A program made the position numbers and the translations under genes. Below are positions 29,297 to 39,075 of a DNA stretch of 47,458 nt, one piece after another; position 1 is the stretch's first letter, and every line of letters starts with the position of its first letter. The stretch covers positions 1-47,458 of the forward strand of contig JAQGOY010000128.1 in the NCBI GenBank assembly GCA_028293375.1. The letters are read 5' to 3'. This stretch comes from Verrucomicrobiales bacterium (lineage in GTDB: Bacteria; Verrucomicrobiota; Verrucomicrobiia; Limisphaerales; JAQGOY01). The notes beneath the pieces are model-generated. The model was given only the letters and a program-made list of their open reading frames with translations. It did no database searches and was not told where the DNA came from.

Positions 29297-30433
29297 ATGC
29301 ACATCCTACAGGTTTCGCCTGTTTACTATCCGGAAGTTAAATTTGGCGGGCCTCCTAAAAAAATCCATGGCCTAAGCCAGGGTTTCCAGAAAAAGGGTCA
29401 CGACGTTCAAGTCGTTACGTTTCATTCGGAATACCCCAAGTTGTCAGAAGTTCGCCTCGTTGATTCTGTTGAAGTGACTTATCTTCCCTGGTTTGGCAGA
29501 GGCACTAAGCAATGGCCCATGAAACTTAGTCCCCTCGAGTCCCTCGTTGAAGGGGCAGACATAGTGCATTGTTATGGGCTCTACAATTTCATATGTCCCC
29601 CAGCCAGCCGTCTGGGGGTTAAGCACAGAAAGATTGTCGTCTTGGAACCCCTGGGTATGTTCAAACCCAAAGCGCGAAGCCTGTTGGCCAAACGACTTTA
29701 TCATGCCCTCTATACCAACCGGATGCTGCGTGAAGCGAAAAGCATTATTTGTGCTTCAGACGCCGAAAAAACTGAACTGGAGTCAGTGGTGCCCCCCGGG
29801 AAACTCACCGTGCGCCGAAATGGCATTGATGTTTCCGAATATCAAAACCTCAGGAAAACCGGCGCATTTCGAAAGAAAAATGGAATCGCCGAAACTTCAT
29901 TTCTCATGATATTTATGGGCCGGATCAGCCCCATCAAAAACCTCGGACAATTGATCAAAGCCTTTTCCACTGCTGCTGTTCCTGACGCAGTGCTTCTGCT
30001 GATAGGACCCGCGCTCGAACCTAATTACGCGAATGAGTTAAATGGGCTAATCGAAGCTCTAAAATTGCGCAATCAGGTGCGAATTCTTCCTCCTCTCTAT
30101 GACCATGACAAACTGGATGCCCTGGCTTCCGCTGACTTGTTTGTCCTCCCATCGTTATCAGAAAGTTTCGGAAATGCCGCCGCAGAAGCGGTCGCTGCTG
30201 AAATTCCGGTGCTCCTCACAGACACTTGCGGTATTGCTCCGATAATCCATGGAAAGGCTGGCCTCGCTGTTGAATGCTCGGTGGAAGGTTTGAGCCATGG
30301 TCTTCGAGAATTCAGCGATAAGAAAAAGGCGTACCTACTCTGTTCGGGTCGCGCTGAAGTCATTCGGCATCTCTCTTGGGAACAACCCATTAACCAGACC
30401 CTTGAGCTTTACCAATCTCTTCTGAACAGTTGA
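29297..30433 (+). CDS. Glycosyltransferase family 1/4
   Basis: MHILQVSPVYYPEVKFGGPPKKIHGLSQGFQKKGHDVQVVT; FMGRISPIKNLGQLIKAF; PSLSESFGNAAAEAVAAEIPVLLTD. Confidence 0.9.
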   Translation: MHILQVSPVYYPEVKFGGPPKKIHGLSQGFQKKGHDVQVVTFHSEYPKLSEVRLVDSVEVTYLPWFGRGTKQWPMKLSPLESLVEGADIVHCYGLYNFICPPASRLGVKHRKIVVLEPLGMFKPKARSLLAKRLYHALYTNRMLREAKSIICASDAEKTELESVVPPGKLTVRRNGIDVSEYQNLRKTGAFRKKNGIAETSFLMIFMGRISPIKNLGQLIKAFSTAAVPDAVLLLIGPALEPNYANELNGLIEALKLRNQVRILPPLYDHDKLDALASADLFVLPSLSESFGNAAAEAVAAEIPVLLTDTCGIAPIIHGKAGLAVECSVEGLSHGLREFSDKKKAYLLCSGRAEVIRHLSWEQPINQTLELYQSLLNS

Positions 30434-30445
30434 TGACAATGTTGA

Positions 30446-31993
30446 CTATTTTTGCAGTGTTCCATCAATAAACCTGGCCAGATCGTTTCGAAGTTTTTTT
30501 AAGCTTTCCTCCTGGGTATACATCATATGACCTGCCGGATAGAACTGGAGTTCGATGTTCTTGCGTAGATCATCCGGCAGCCCCAGATGTTCGAAAGTGT
30601 ATTTCGTTCCAAAGTAGGGTGTGGCCAAATCGTAAATACCGTTGGCCACAAATACCTTCAGGTGGGGATTGATGTTCATGCCCTGGCGCAATGTTTCCGC
30701 AACGTTCACGAACTTGTTTTTATAGTCGCCGTAGTTCCAGGGTTGAACCTTTCCGGTAAGCATTTCGTAGGGCAGATCGCTCTCATATTTTAATTCCCGC
30801 CTCACATAATCATTAAAAGCAGCGGTATAGGGCCCAAGAACAGAGTGGTAGCTCGGGTCAGTTTCTGGAACATCTCCAACAGAATCCCTGTCACGCGCTG
30901 TTAACCGGCTATCAAATCGCCCCACCGTCTTTCTCTCCCCGCGGAGGAGCTCCTTAAAAAAGTTACCGGCATGTATCCGAAGATCAGCACGGTCCACAAA
31001 GTCTTCAGAAAGACCCGTAAGTTCTGACAGCTTTTGAACAATGTGCTTTCTTTCTGCATCTGGAAGCGCCGCTCCTTTGTTTAGTGCCAAAAGGTATTCA
31101 CCGGTGGCGAACTTCTCCGACTCGTTCATCGCATCCAATAAACTTGCCTGCAAATTCCCTTTCAGCTTTTTATGATACCACGCTGTGGATGTGTAGGTCG
31201 GTAGAAAAAGGACATATGGCAAATCGTTTCCTGGAACGAAACTGATGGTTTGAAAATCAAGAACCACCGATACGAGCATGATTCCGTTCAAATACATCCC
31301 GAATCGTTCCTGAAGCAAACCCGAGAGCTTCGCGGCTCGAGTCGTCCCGTAGCTTTCCCCGATCAAAAACTTCGGCGAGGACCACCTGTTATTGCGTGAA
31401 ACATAAAGTCGAATAAACTCGGCAACCGACTCCGCATCTTCCTCGAGGCCATGGAAATTCTTGGCTTCATCGGCAGCTGCCGCGCGGCTAAAACCTGTGC
31501 TGACCGGATCAATAAAAACCAAATCGGACTTATCAAGCAGGGAAAACTCATTATTAATCACCTGATAGGGTGGAGGAGGTAGAAAGCCTTCGTCAGTGAG
31601 TTTAGCGCGTCTCGGTCCCAGGATACCCAGGTGTAGCCAAACGGAGGATGAGCCGGGCCCACCGTTAAATGAAAACGTAACAGGTCTGGTCCCCGTGTTA
31701 CTCTCGAGCAGGCGATACGCCACGTAAAAAAATGAAGCTCGAGGCTTTCCTTCCTCTTCTTTCAATACGATGGTTCCTGCGGTCGCAGCATATTTCAATT
31801 CACGACCTCCCACAGTGACCCTATTGGTAGTGATAACCGTTTCTTCCTTCAGCTCCTTTTTATCCGACTTCACCTCTTGCTTGACTGCAGGTTTGTCGGC
31901 TTTTGCGGCGTTCTTGTCCGGGGCGTCTGCGGCTCGCGAATGAAAGGCCAGCAATGAAGAGAACATCAAGATCAGAAGGCTGAGTCGTCTCAT
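30446..31993 (-). CDS. Serine carboxypeptidase-like peptidase S10
   Basis: FSFNGGPGSSSVWLHLGILGPRR; FLIGESYGTTRAAKLSG; signal peptide. Confidence 0.9.
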   Translation of the reverse strand: MRRLSLLILMFSSLLAFHSRAADAPDKNAAKADKPAVKQEVKSDKKELKEETVITTNRVTVGGRELKYAATAGTIVLKEEEGKPRASFFYVAYRLLESNTGTRPVTFSFNGGPGSSSVWLHLGILGPRRAKLTDEGFLPPPPYQVINNEFSLLDKSDLVFIDPVSTGFSRAAAADEAKNFHGLEEDAESVAEFIRLYVSRNNRWSSPKFLIGESYGTTRAAKLSGLLQERFGMYLNGIMLVSVVLDFQTISFVPGNDLPYVLFLPTYTSTAWYHKKLKGNLQASLLDAMNESEKFATGEYLLALNKGAALPDAERKHIVQKLSELTGLSEDFVDRADLRIHAGNFFKELLRGERKTVGRFDSRLTARDRDSVGDVPETDPSYHSVLGPYTAAFNDYVRRELKYESDLPYEMLTGKVQPWNYGDYKNKFVNVAETLRQGMNINPHLKVFVANGIYDLATPYFGTKYTFEHLGLPDDLRKNIELQFYPAGHMMYTQEESLKKLRNDLARFIDGTLQK

Positions 31994-32155
31994 GGGCGAA
32001 TTGAAACTTTTCCCGCCGAAAATTGTAAGAAGAAACTACTTTTAAGCGCCTGGCTCTTATCCTCTGATCGGCGAAAGGTTCGAAACGCCATTCGAATTCT
32101 TGCCTTTCAATCCTAAACCAACATAATTCCCGCCTTACAAAACGAATCAAAACGT

Positions 32156-33232
32156 ATGAGCAATATAGGAATCGCAATGATCGGCTGCGGAGGCATTGCC
32201 CTGGCCAACCACATGCCTGGCATCGCTTTGTGCAGGGAAACCAAGATCGTGGCTTTGTGTGACAGCAACCCGGAAGTACTGGGTAAAGCAAGCCGTGAAA
32301 CGGGGATCACAGCAGCTTCTACCGATTACCTGCAAATTGTGGGTCGCGACGACGTGCATGCTGTTATTATCGCCACTCCGAATTTTGTCCATGCTCCTAT
32401 TGTCCTGGCGGCCGTTCGTGCTGGTAAACATGTGCTCTGCGAAAAACCCATTGCCATGTCCCACCAGGAGAGCCTGGATATGCTTTGGGCTGCAGAAGAA
32501 GCAAAGGTACGGCATATGACTGCTTTTACGTATCGTTTCGTGCCCGCCATGAGATACATGGCCCATCTGACCCGCACCGGAGCCGTCGGCCAACCGTATC
32601 ATGTTCGCACGTGCCGCCTGCAGGACTGGGGAACAAGATCCGTAGGGTGGCGCCAGATTGAGAAACTTGCTGGATCTGGTGAGCTGGGAGACATGCTTTC
32701 GCACCGAATCGATTACGCGCACTTGCTGGTAGGCGACATGGAACGCATCGTGGCGAATACCCGAAAATTCCTGGATAAGCGCGATGGACAGGTCTCGGAG
32801 TTGGAGGATTGGGTCACCATCCTCGCTGAGTTTAAAAATAATGCTACCGGAGTGTTGGAAAGCAGCAAGGTTGCAACCGGAAGAGGCGAAGGAGGCCGGA
32901 GCCAGGACTACTGCGAGATTAACGGCAGCGAAGGCACTTTGGTTTATTACCTGGAACGCCCTCTCGAACTCCAGATCGGGAAAAAGAACGGCGCAAACCT
33001 GCAAACAGTTACCGTTCCCCTTGAATTTCAAACCTGGCCTGGATCACCCCGCAACCCTTCAGTGGGCGATCCTCTTGTCACTTTCCGGTACGATCAGGAT
33101 GTCGAGTTCATCGAAGCAATTCGAAACCAGCGTCCCTGCGTGCCATCCTTTGTCGACGGAGCGAAAGCCCAATCGGTAATGGATGCGGCTCTATTATCCA
33201 ATCTTGAAAAACGCTGGGTTGAAATCGCATGA
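32156..33232 (+). CDS. Gfo/Idh/MocA-family oxidoreductase
   Basis: IGIAMIGCGGIALANHMPGI and HVLCEKPIAMS. Confidence 0.93.
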   Translation: MSNIGIAMIGCGGIALANHMPGIALCRETKIVALCDSNPEVLGKASRETGITAASTDYLQIVGRDDVHAVIIATPNFVHAPIVLAAVRAGKHVLCEKPIAMSHQESLDMLWAAEEAKVRHMTAFTYRFVPAMRYMAHLTRTGAVGQPYHVRTCRLQDWGTRSVGWRQIEKLAGSGELGDMLSHRIDYAHLLVGDMERIVANTRKFLDKRDGQVSELEDWVTILAEFKNNATGVLESSKVATGRGEGGRSQDYCEINGSEGTLVYYLERPLELQIGKKNGANLQTVTVPLEFQTWPGSPRNPSVGDPLVTFRYDQDVEFIEAIRNQRPCVPSFVDGAKAQSVMDAALLSNLEKRWVEIA

Positions 33233-33945
33233 ACACCACCAAGGTAGCAGTCATCACGGGCGCGGGAAGCGGAGTAGGCCAGGCTACGGCCATCAAGCTC
33301 GCAGCAACAGGGTGGAGCGTTGCATTAATCGGCAGGCGTGAAGAAACCCTGAAAGAGACCAAAAACATGATCAGCGATGGAGGCGCCCAATCCTTCCTCT
33401 ATGCCTGCGACATCAGTGACGCCAGCGTCATCGAGATTCTTGGCAAAGCCGTCCTAAATAAATTCGGCCAGGTGGATGCACTGATCAATGCCGCCGGCAC
33501 CAATGCGCCTCAGCGAAGCCTGGAGATGCTTTCGCTGAAGGATTACAAAATGATGATCGATACCAATATGAATGGCGCCTATTATTGTGTTCAGGCTTTT
33601 TTGCCCCACATGCGGATGCGCAAGACCGGGAGTATCGTGAACATCGTTTCAGATGCCGCCAAGCAGGCAAGTGCGAAGGCGGGGCCCGCTTACGTCATGT
33701 CCAAATGCGGCATGTCAGGTCTCACCCAGGCGATCAACGCGGAGGAAAGAATCCATGGAATTCGTGCCTGCGCCATTTTCCCTGGCGACATTGACACTCC
33801 TCTTCTTGATAAACGGCCCTCCCCTCCGCCCAGCGACGCGCGCCAGAAAATGCTGCGTTCGGAGGATATTGCCGATTGCGTGGCCCTGGTGGTGAATCTA
33901 CCAATGAGAGCAGTGATCGAAGAAATCCTTGTTCGTCCCCGATAA
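33229..33945 (+). CDS. SDR-family oxidoreductase
   Basis: VAVITGAGSGVGQATAIKLA, NAAGTNAP, YVMSKCGMSGL; 4-bp overlap with the upstream gene. Confidence 0.93.
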   Translation: MNTTKVAVITGAGSGVGQATAIKLAATGWSVALIGRREETLKETKNMISDGGAQSFLYACDISDASVIEILGKAVLNKFGQVDALINAAGTNAPQRSLEMLSLKDYKMMIDTNMNGAYYCVQAFLPHMRMRKTGSIVNIVSDAAKQASAKAGPAYVMSKCGMSGLTQAINAEERIHGIRACAIFPGDIDTPLLDKRPSPPPSDARQKMLRSEDIADCVALVVNLPMRAVIEEILVRPR

Positions 33946-33949
33946 AGGC

Positions 33950-34285
33950 ATGAATCCATCGATCGAGCGTTATCTCGCCATGGTTCAGCAGCACCCGGGC
34001 AACGAATTGGCACGTTTCAGTCTCGGAAAAGCTTATTTTGATGACGGTCAATTCGATCAGGCCAAAGAGCAATTCCATGTTGCCCTGGAGAAAAAACCGG
34101 AGTGGATGGTGGTTCAGATACTTTTAGGTAAATGCTTCCTGGCCAGAGAAAATCGAGCAGAGGCCATTGCGTCATTTAAGCGAGCGCGGCAGTTGGCGCT
34201 GGAACAAAAACACGAGAGTCCCCTTGCGGAGATGGACCAGCTGCTCCATGAACTAGGCGAGACGGGAAAAAATACCGGAATTTAG
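33950..34285 (+). CDS. TPR-repeat protein
   Basis: NELARFSLGKAYFDDGQFDQAKEQFHVALEKKPEWMVVQILLGKCFLARENRAEAIASFKRARQLA. Confidence 0.75.
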   Translation: MNPSIERYLAMVQQHPGNELARFSLGKAYFDDGQFDQAKEQFHVALEKKPEWMVVQILLGKCFLARENRAEAIASFKRARQLALEQKHESPLAEMDQLLHELGETGKNTGI

Positions 34286-35001
34286 CCCCCTAGATAAGCC
34301 GACCTTACCTTTGGATCGTTTCGCAGGCTCGAGGAGGGAGCCGTAAGAATGACCCGACCGGTCTCCAACACGTAGCCACGGGAAGATATTTCAAGCGCCA
34401 TGTTGGCGTTTTGTTCCACCAACAAAATCGTCAAACCATGCATTTTGTTTATCTCCACTATTTTTTCAAAAATGGAACGCACTAATATTGGCGCGATGCC
34501 CAGGCTGGGTTCGTCCAGCATCAAAAAACGCGGCTTGGACATCAGTGCTCGTCCGATCGCCAGCATCTGTTGCTCACCTCCCGAAAGCGTTCCCGCTGAT
34601 TGAGTCATCCTTTCGCGAAGCCGAGGAAAAATAGAGAAAACGAAATCCCGCTCTGCGGCGAAGACCCGTTTATCGGAAAGCAGATACCCGCCCATTTGCA
34701 AATTCTCATCCACCGTGAGGTTAGCGAACACCATCCTGCCTTCCGGGATATGTGAGATGCCACCGCGCACTATCTTGTGCGCAGAAACGCCTACAATTGA
34801 AGTTCCAAAAAAACTGACGCTCCCTGTTTTCGGTGTTAGCAATCCCGAGATGGTCCTCAGCAGCGTGGTTTTTCCAGCGCCGTTGGCTCCAATCAAGGAC
34901 ACGATTTCACCTTCTTCAACGCGAATGTCAACGTTATGAAGGGCCGTGATGGCGCCATACTTCACGGTCAGGTTTTGAACCTCTAACAAGGGTTTGATCA
35001 T
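34282..35001 (-). CDS. livF: Branched-chain amino acid ABC transporter ATP-binding protein
   Basis: GANGAGKTT, LSGGEQQMLAIGRALMSKPRFLMLDEPSLGIAPILV. Confidence 0.93.
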   Translation of the reverse strand: MIKPLLEVQNLTVKYGAITALHNVDIRVEEGEIVSLIGANGAGKTTLLRTISGLLTPKTGSVSFFGTSIVGVSAHKIVRGGISHIPEGRMVFANLTVDENLQMGGYLLSDKRVFAAERDFVFSIFPRLRERMTQSAGTLSGGEQQMLAIGRALMSKPRFLMLDEPSLGIAPILVRSIFEKIVEINKMHGLTILLVEQNANMALEISSRGYVLETGRVILTAPSSSLRNDPKVRSAYLGG

Positions 35002-35004
35002 CGA

Positions 35005-35781
35005 TTATTTCCCCAAATAAGCTTCGATTACCTTGGGGTCCTTTCGTATATCGGAAGGACAACCATCGGCAATTTTAATGCCGTAATCCAACACCACGAT
35101 TCGACTGCAAATGCCCATCACGACTGACATGTCATGTTCGACAAGGAGGATGGAGACCGAGAATTTTTCCTGAACGAATTGAATTAGTTTCATCAGGTCC
35201 TGTTTCTCCGTGGGGTTCATCCCCGCCGCTGGCTCGTCCAGAAGCAACAACCGTGGACGCGTGGCTAAAGCCCTGACAATTTCAAGTCGTCTCTGGCCTC
35301 CATACGGCAGGCTTTTGGCGGGATACTCGGCCAGGTTATCCAGCCCGAATTCCCCAAGCATTTCCAGGACCTCTTTCCGTACCTTGGACTCTTCAGCTTT
35401 AAATGCCTTTCCGCGAGTGAGAGCGTGGACAATGCCTCCTTTCAGATGAAGGTGATGCGCCACCCTGACGTTGTCGAAAACGCTTAACGATTCAAACAAT
35501 CGAATATTTTGAAAGGTCCTGGCAATCCCATGAGCCGTGATTTGGCTGGGTCTTTTTCCGTTGAGCTCCTTGTCTTCCAGGAAAATGGAGCCGCTGGTCG
35601 GTTGATAAACTGCGGTGATAAGGTTGAAGACAGTGGTTTTTCCCGCGCCGTTAGGTCCTATCAGTCCCAATATTTCATCCGAGTCCACATGAAGATCGAG
35701 GTTGGCCACGGCCTTCAATCCCCCGAATTGCATGGTGACGTCACGCAATGCGAGCATTGGACCTTTATACTCCTGGCTCAT
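35005..35781 (-). CDS. livG: Branched-chain amino acid ABC transporter ATP-binding protein
   Basis: GPNGAGKTT; LPYGGQRRLEIVRALATRPRLLLLDEPAAGMNP. Start set at MSQEYKGPM rather than the track start. Confidence 0.93.
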   Translation of the reverse strand: MSQEYKGPMLALRDVTMQFGGLKAVANLDLHVDSDEILGLIGPNGAGKTTVFNLITAVYQPTSGSIFLEDKELNGKRPSQITAHGIARTFQNIRLFESLSVFDNVRVAHHLHLKGGIVHALTRGKAFKAEESKVRKEVLEMLGEFGLDNLAEYPAKSLPYGGQRRLEIVRALATRPRLLLLDEPAAGMNPTEKQDLMKLIQFVQEKFSVSILLVEHDMSVVMGICSRIVVLDYGIKIADGCPSDIRKDPKVIEAYLGK

Positions 35782-36752
35782 GAAAGCTTTCTCCTTCGTC
35801 TGCTTGCTTTCCCCGGCAACATCTTGACCATTTGCGCGAGTCCGTTCGGGCACAATAGCATCAGGAAGATAATCAACAGGGCATAGATAATCATTCTATA
35901 AGTCGCAAGCGGACGGAGAAACTCAGGCAAAACGGTAAGCAATATGGCGGCGACAATCACCCCTCTCGTGTTTCCCATTCCTCCAAGAATGACCATCACA
36001 ACGATCTCGACAGACTTCACAAAATCAAATCCGGATGGATCAATGGCCTGGGTGTGATGGGCGTAAAGAGCGCCCCCAATTCCAGCAAAAAACGCCCCGA
36101 TAACAAAGGCGGTGATTTTATAACGAGTGGAATTGATTCCCATCGCCTCAGCCGCCACTTCGTCATCGTGGACAGCTAAAAAACCCCGGCCATACGTGGA
36201 ATGAACCAGGCTGAAAACACAATAAATCGTGATCGCAGCAAACGAGAATGCCCAGAAAAGCGTTGTGTAATTAGGTATCCCGTTTAGACCCAGGGCACCG
36301 CCCAATGGACCAATATTTCTAATGATTACCCCGATAATTTCTCCGAACCCCAGCGTTACAATCGCGAGATAATCACCACGAAGCCGAAGAGACGGTATGC
36401 CCACAATTAATCCGACAAGGGCCGCGCTGATCCCCGCGATAATTGCGGCCATGAGAAAGAGAATTAATGGCGAGCCACTGTAAGGAAATATTTTGAGAAA
36501 AGCGGGTCCGGCAAACAAGGTGACGGCTGCGGCACTGTAAGCGCCAATTCCCATAAATCCGGCGTGTCCAAGAGAAAATTGACCGGTATATCCGTTGATT
36601 AAATTTAAACTCACCGCCAGCGTGATGTTGATGGCCACTTTGATGGCGACATCGACGTAATAGGCATTAAAATGGAGGGGATTTTGCAAAAAAGGGAGCG
36701 CACCACAGGCCAGCAGTGCCAACAGGAGTGTGAATTGAGAGCGGGAAATCAT
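35778..36752 (-). CDS. livM: Branched-chain amino acid ABC transporter permease
   Basis: INGYTGQFSLGHAGFMGIGAYSAA motif; overlaps livG. Confidence 0.93.
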   Translation of the reverse strand: MISRSQFTLLLALLACGALPFLQNPLHFNAYYVDVAIKVAINITLAVSLNLINGYTGQFSLGHAGFMGIGAYSAAAVTLFAGPAFLKIFPYSGSPLILFLMAAIIAGISAALVGLIVGIPSLRLRGDYLAIVTLGFGEIIGVIIRNIGPLGGALGLNGIPNYTTLFWAFSFAAITIYCVFSLVHSTYGRGFLAVHDDEVAAEAMGINSTRYKITAFVIGAFFAGIGGALYAHHTQAIDPSGFDFVKSVEIVVMVILGGMGNTRGVIVAAILLTVLPEFLRPLATYRMIIYALLIIFLMLLCPNGLAQMVKMLPGKASRRRRKLS

Positions 36753-37654
36753 CAGACTTTTTCAATTTGCACTTTACCCAGCAGCCCCGCCGGCCTGAAC
36801 AAAAGGATCAAAATTAAAATCGCAAAGGCAATGGCGTCGGTGAAAGTGGAATAATGGCTTCCTTTCACGAATGTTTCGATAATCCCGAGAAGGAGTCCTC
36901 CGAGCGCAGCTCCTGGAATATTTCCGATTCCTCCAAGGACCGCAGCGACAAACGCCTTTAGCCCTGGCATTATGCCCATAAAAGGTTCGACTGCTGGATA
37001 ACTCAATGAGTATAGAACGCCACCAGCGCCCGCCAAAGCGGAGCCAAGACCGAATGTAAAGGAAATCACCAGGTCCACATTGACACCCATGAGGGCTGCG
37101 GTCTGGTGGTTGAATGAAACGGCACGCATTGCGACGCCGATTTTCGTTTTCCTTACAATGAATTCAAGTGCCACCAGCAAAAAGGCAGCTACGCCGATAA
37201 CCACAATTTTTGTTGAGGAAATGCTTAAGTTTCCGAGATGGATTATGGTGACCGGCAAAAGATCGGGAAAGTGCTGGGGAGCCGCGCCGAACTGGAGCTG
37301 AGCAAGATTTTCGATCAATAGCGACACGCCTATCGCAGTGATAAGCACACTCAACCTGGGTTTGTTGCGTAAGGGACGGTAGGCCAGCAATTCAATAACC
37401 ATTCCCAGCAATGCGCAAAGCGCCATCACGGTAAAAATCACCAGGGCGCCACCTGGCCACGAATTGATGACGAAAACAGAAGGATACTTTTGCACTGCAT
37501 AAAAAGCTGAAAATGCCCCGATCATGAAAACATCGCTGTGGGCAAAGTTGATAAACTTCAGTACTCCATAAACCATCGTGTACCCCAGAGCGATCAAGGC
37601 ATAGATTGCCCCCAAAGACACACCGTTAATTACCTGCTGAAGGAACTCGTTCAT
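36752..37654 (-). CDS. livH: Branched-chain amino acid ABC transporter permease
   Basis: FLQQVINGVSLGAIYALIALGYTMVYGVLKFINFAHSDVFMIGAF. Confidence 0.93.
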   Translation of the reverse strand: MNEFLQQVINGVSLGAIYALIALGYTMVYGVLKFINFAHSDVFMIGAFSAFYAVQKYPSVFVINSWPGGALVIFTVMALCALLGMVIELLAYRPLRNKPRLSVLITAIGVSLLIENLAQLQFGAAPQHFPDLLPVTIIHLGNLSISSTKIVVIGVAAFLLVALEFIVRKTKIGVAMRAVSFNHQTAALMGVNVDLVISFTFGLGSALAGAGGVLYSLSYPAVEPFMGIMPGLKAFVAAVLGGIGNIPGAALGGLLLGIIETFVKGSHYSTFTDAIAFAILILILLFRPAGLLGKVQIEKV

Positions 37655-37685
37655 GATTCGATTACCTTCGGGTCACAAATGGAAA

Positions 37686-38840
37686 TCAGGGTGCTATGGT
37701 TTCCACGTATTTGAAGGCGCCATCCTTGATCGTAATGATTACGGCGGGCTTGGTGGCATTTCGATTTTTATCCAACTCTGTTTTTCCAGTCACTCCTTCA
37801 AAATTTTTGGTCTCTACAAGTGCAGCGCGGATTTTATCTCCATCCGTCGTTCCCGCTCTTTTTATCGCATCCGCAAGAATCATAGCTGAATCGTAACCAA
37901 GAGCCGCCATGGCGTCGGGGACGGAGTGGTATTTTGCCTTGTACTTTTTTAGAAAATTCTGCACAGCAGGAGCTGTGCTTTCGGGAGAGTAGTGAGTCGA
38001 ATAATAGCAACCCTCCATCGCCTTGCCGCCGATGCTCAACAACTCTGGAGCTTCCCAGCCGTCTCCCCCAAACAATGGAACCTGGATACCCAGTTGGCGC
38101 GCCTGTTGAACGATCAAGGCCGCCTCGGTATAATAGCTTGGAACGAAAATAGCCTGCGGCTTGGCCGCGTTGATCGCTGTGAGTTGAGCGTTGAAATCCT
38201 TGTCGCCGCTGCTGAATTTTTGTTCCGCAACAATTTCTCCGCCATCTTTTAAAAACTGTTCCTTAAAAAATTGGCTCAGTCCCTCGCTGTACGACTGCTT
38301 CACATCCGTCAGGGTGGCAACTCTATTGGCCTTTAAAGTTTTCTGCGAGAATCTGGCCATCACCGTACCCTGAAATGGATCGATAAAACAAATCCTGAAA
38401 ATGAAATCCCCGACCTCTGTCACTTTGGGATTGGTGGAGGAGGGGGAAATCATCGGAATCCTGTTGGTCTGGCAGATGGGGGCAGCTTCCAGCGATAGTC
38501 CGGAGGCGACCTCACCCAAAATCGCCACCACTTTATCCCTCGAAATTAACTTCTTCACTGCCGTGGCAGCTTCGCCTTTCTTCGATTGGTCATCCTCCGT
38601 AAGTAATTCCAGACGGCGGCCAAGAAGGCCCCCTGCTGCGTTTAACTCTTCAATGGCCAGGGCGGTGCCATTATGGGAAGAGGTCCCGAACGCGGCTTCC
38701 TTGCCGGTTAAAGAAGCGAATTCCCCTATTCTAATGGAACCCGCACCGGACTCACCCGATTGAGAGTCGTTTTTATTGCATCCGACAAATAAAAGAAGAG
38801 AAGCGACCGTTCCTAAATAAAATTTTGAAATCCGTCTCAT
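37686..38840 (-). CDS. livJ: Branched-chain amino acid ABC transporter substrate-binding lipoprotein
   Basis: Lipobox LLLFVGC; IRIGEFASLTGKEAAFGTSSHNGTALAIEELNAAGG. Confidence 0.9.
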   Translation of the reverse strand: MRRISKFYLGTVASLLLFVGCNKNDSQSGESGAGSIRIGEFASLTGKEAAFGTSSHNGTALAIEELNAAGGLLGRRLELLTEDDQSKKGEAATAVKKLISRDKVVAILGEVASGLSLEAAPICQTNRIPMISPSSTNPKVTEVGDFIFRICFIDPFQGTVMARFSQKTLKANRVATLTDVKQSYSEGLSQFFKEQFLKDGGEIVAEQKFSSGDKDFNAQLTAINAAKPQAIFVPSYYTEAALIVQQARQLGIQVPLFGGDGWEAPELLSIGGKAMEGCYYSTHYSPESTAPAVQNFLKKYKAKYHSVPDAMAALGYDSAMILADAIKRAGTTDGDKIRAALVETKNFEGVTGKTELDKNRNATKPAVIITIKDGAFKYVETIAP

Positions 38841-38995
38841 ATATCCGGTTTTTGTTGGTTGCATTTCGAACGCGCAACATGTCCATAGTGGGACCTGTAA
38901 AAACCTAAAGAAAGGGGAAAAGTGTTTCAATCACCAAGAATGGGGGCTCCTAAATTCTTTCTCAGCTTTAGTTTGACGATAAATGGCTAAAACCA

Positions 38996-39075
38996 TTAAG
39001 GTCCTGCCTTAAACCCATGTCTTCCCCACAAAAGACTACCAAGAATAAAATCCTTAGGTCAGCCCTAAGGATTTT
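38996..39075. promoter_or_regulatory. Two related inverted repeats around the TetR start codon
   Basis: TTAAGG-TCCTG-CCTTAA (38996-39012) and AAAATCCTTAGG-TCAGC-CCTAAGGATTTT (39047-39075). Confidence 0.6.

Noticed and set aside
32147-33031. 294-aa minus-strand ORF over the Gfo/Idh oxidoreductase
   Set aside because: Plus-strand gene has clear family motifs; the antisense ORF has none.
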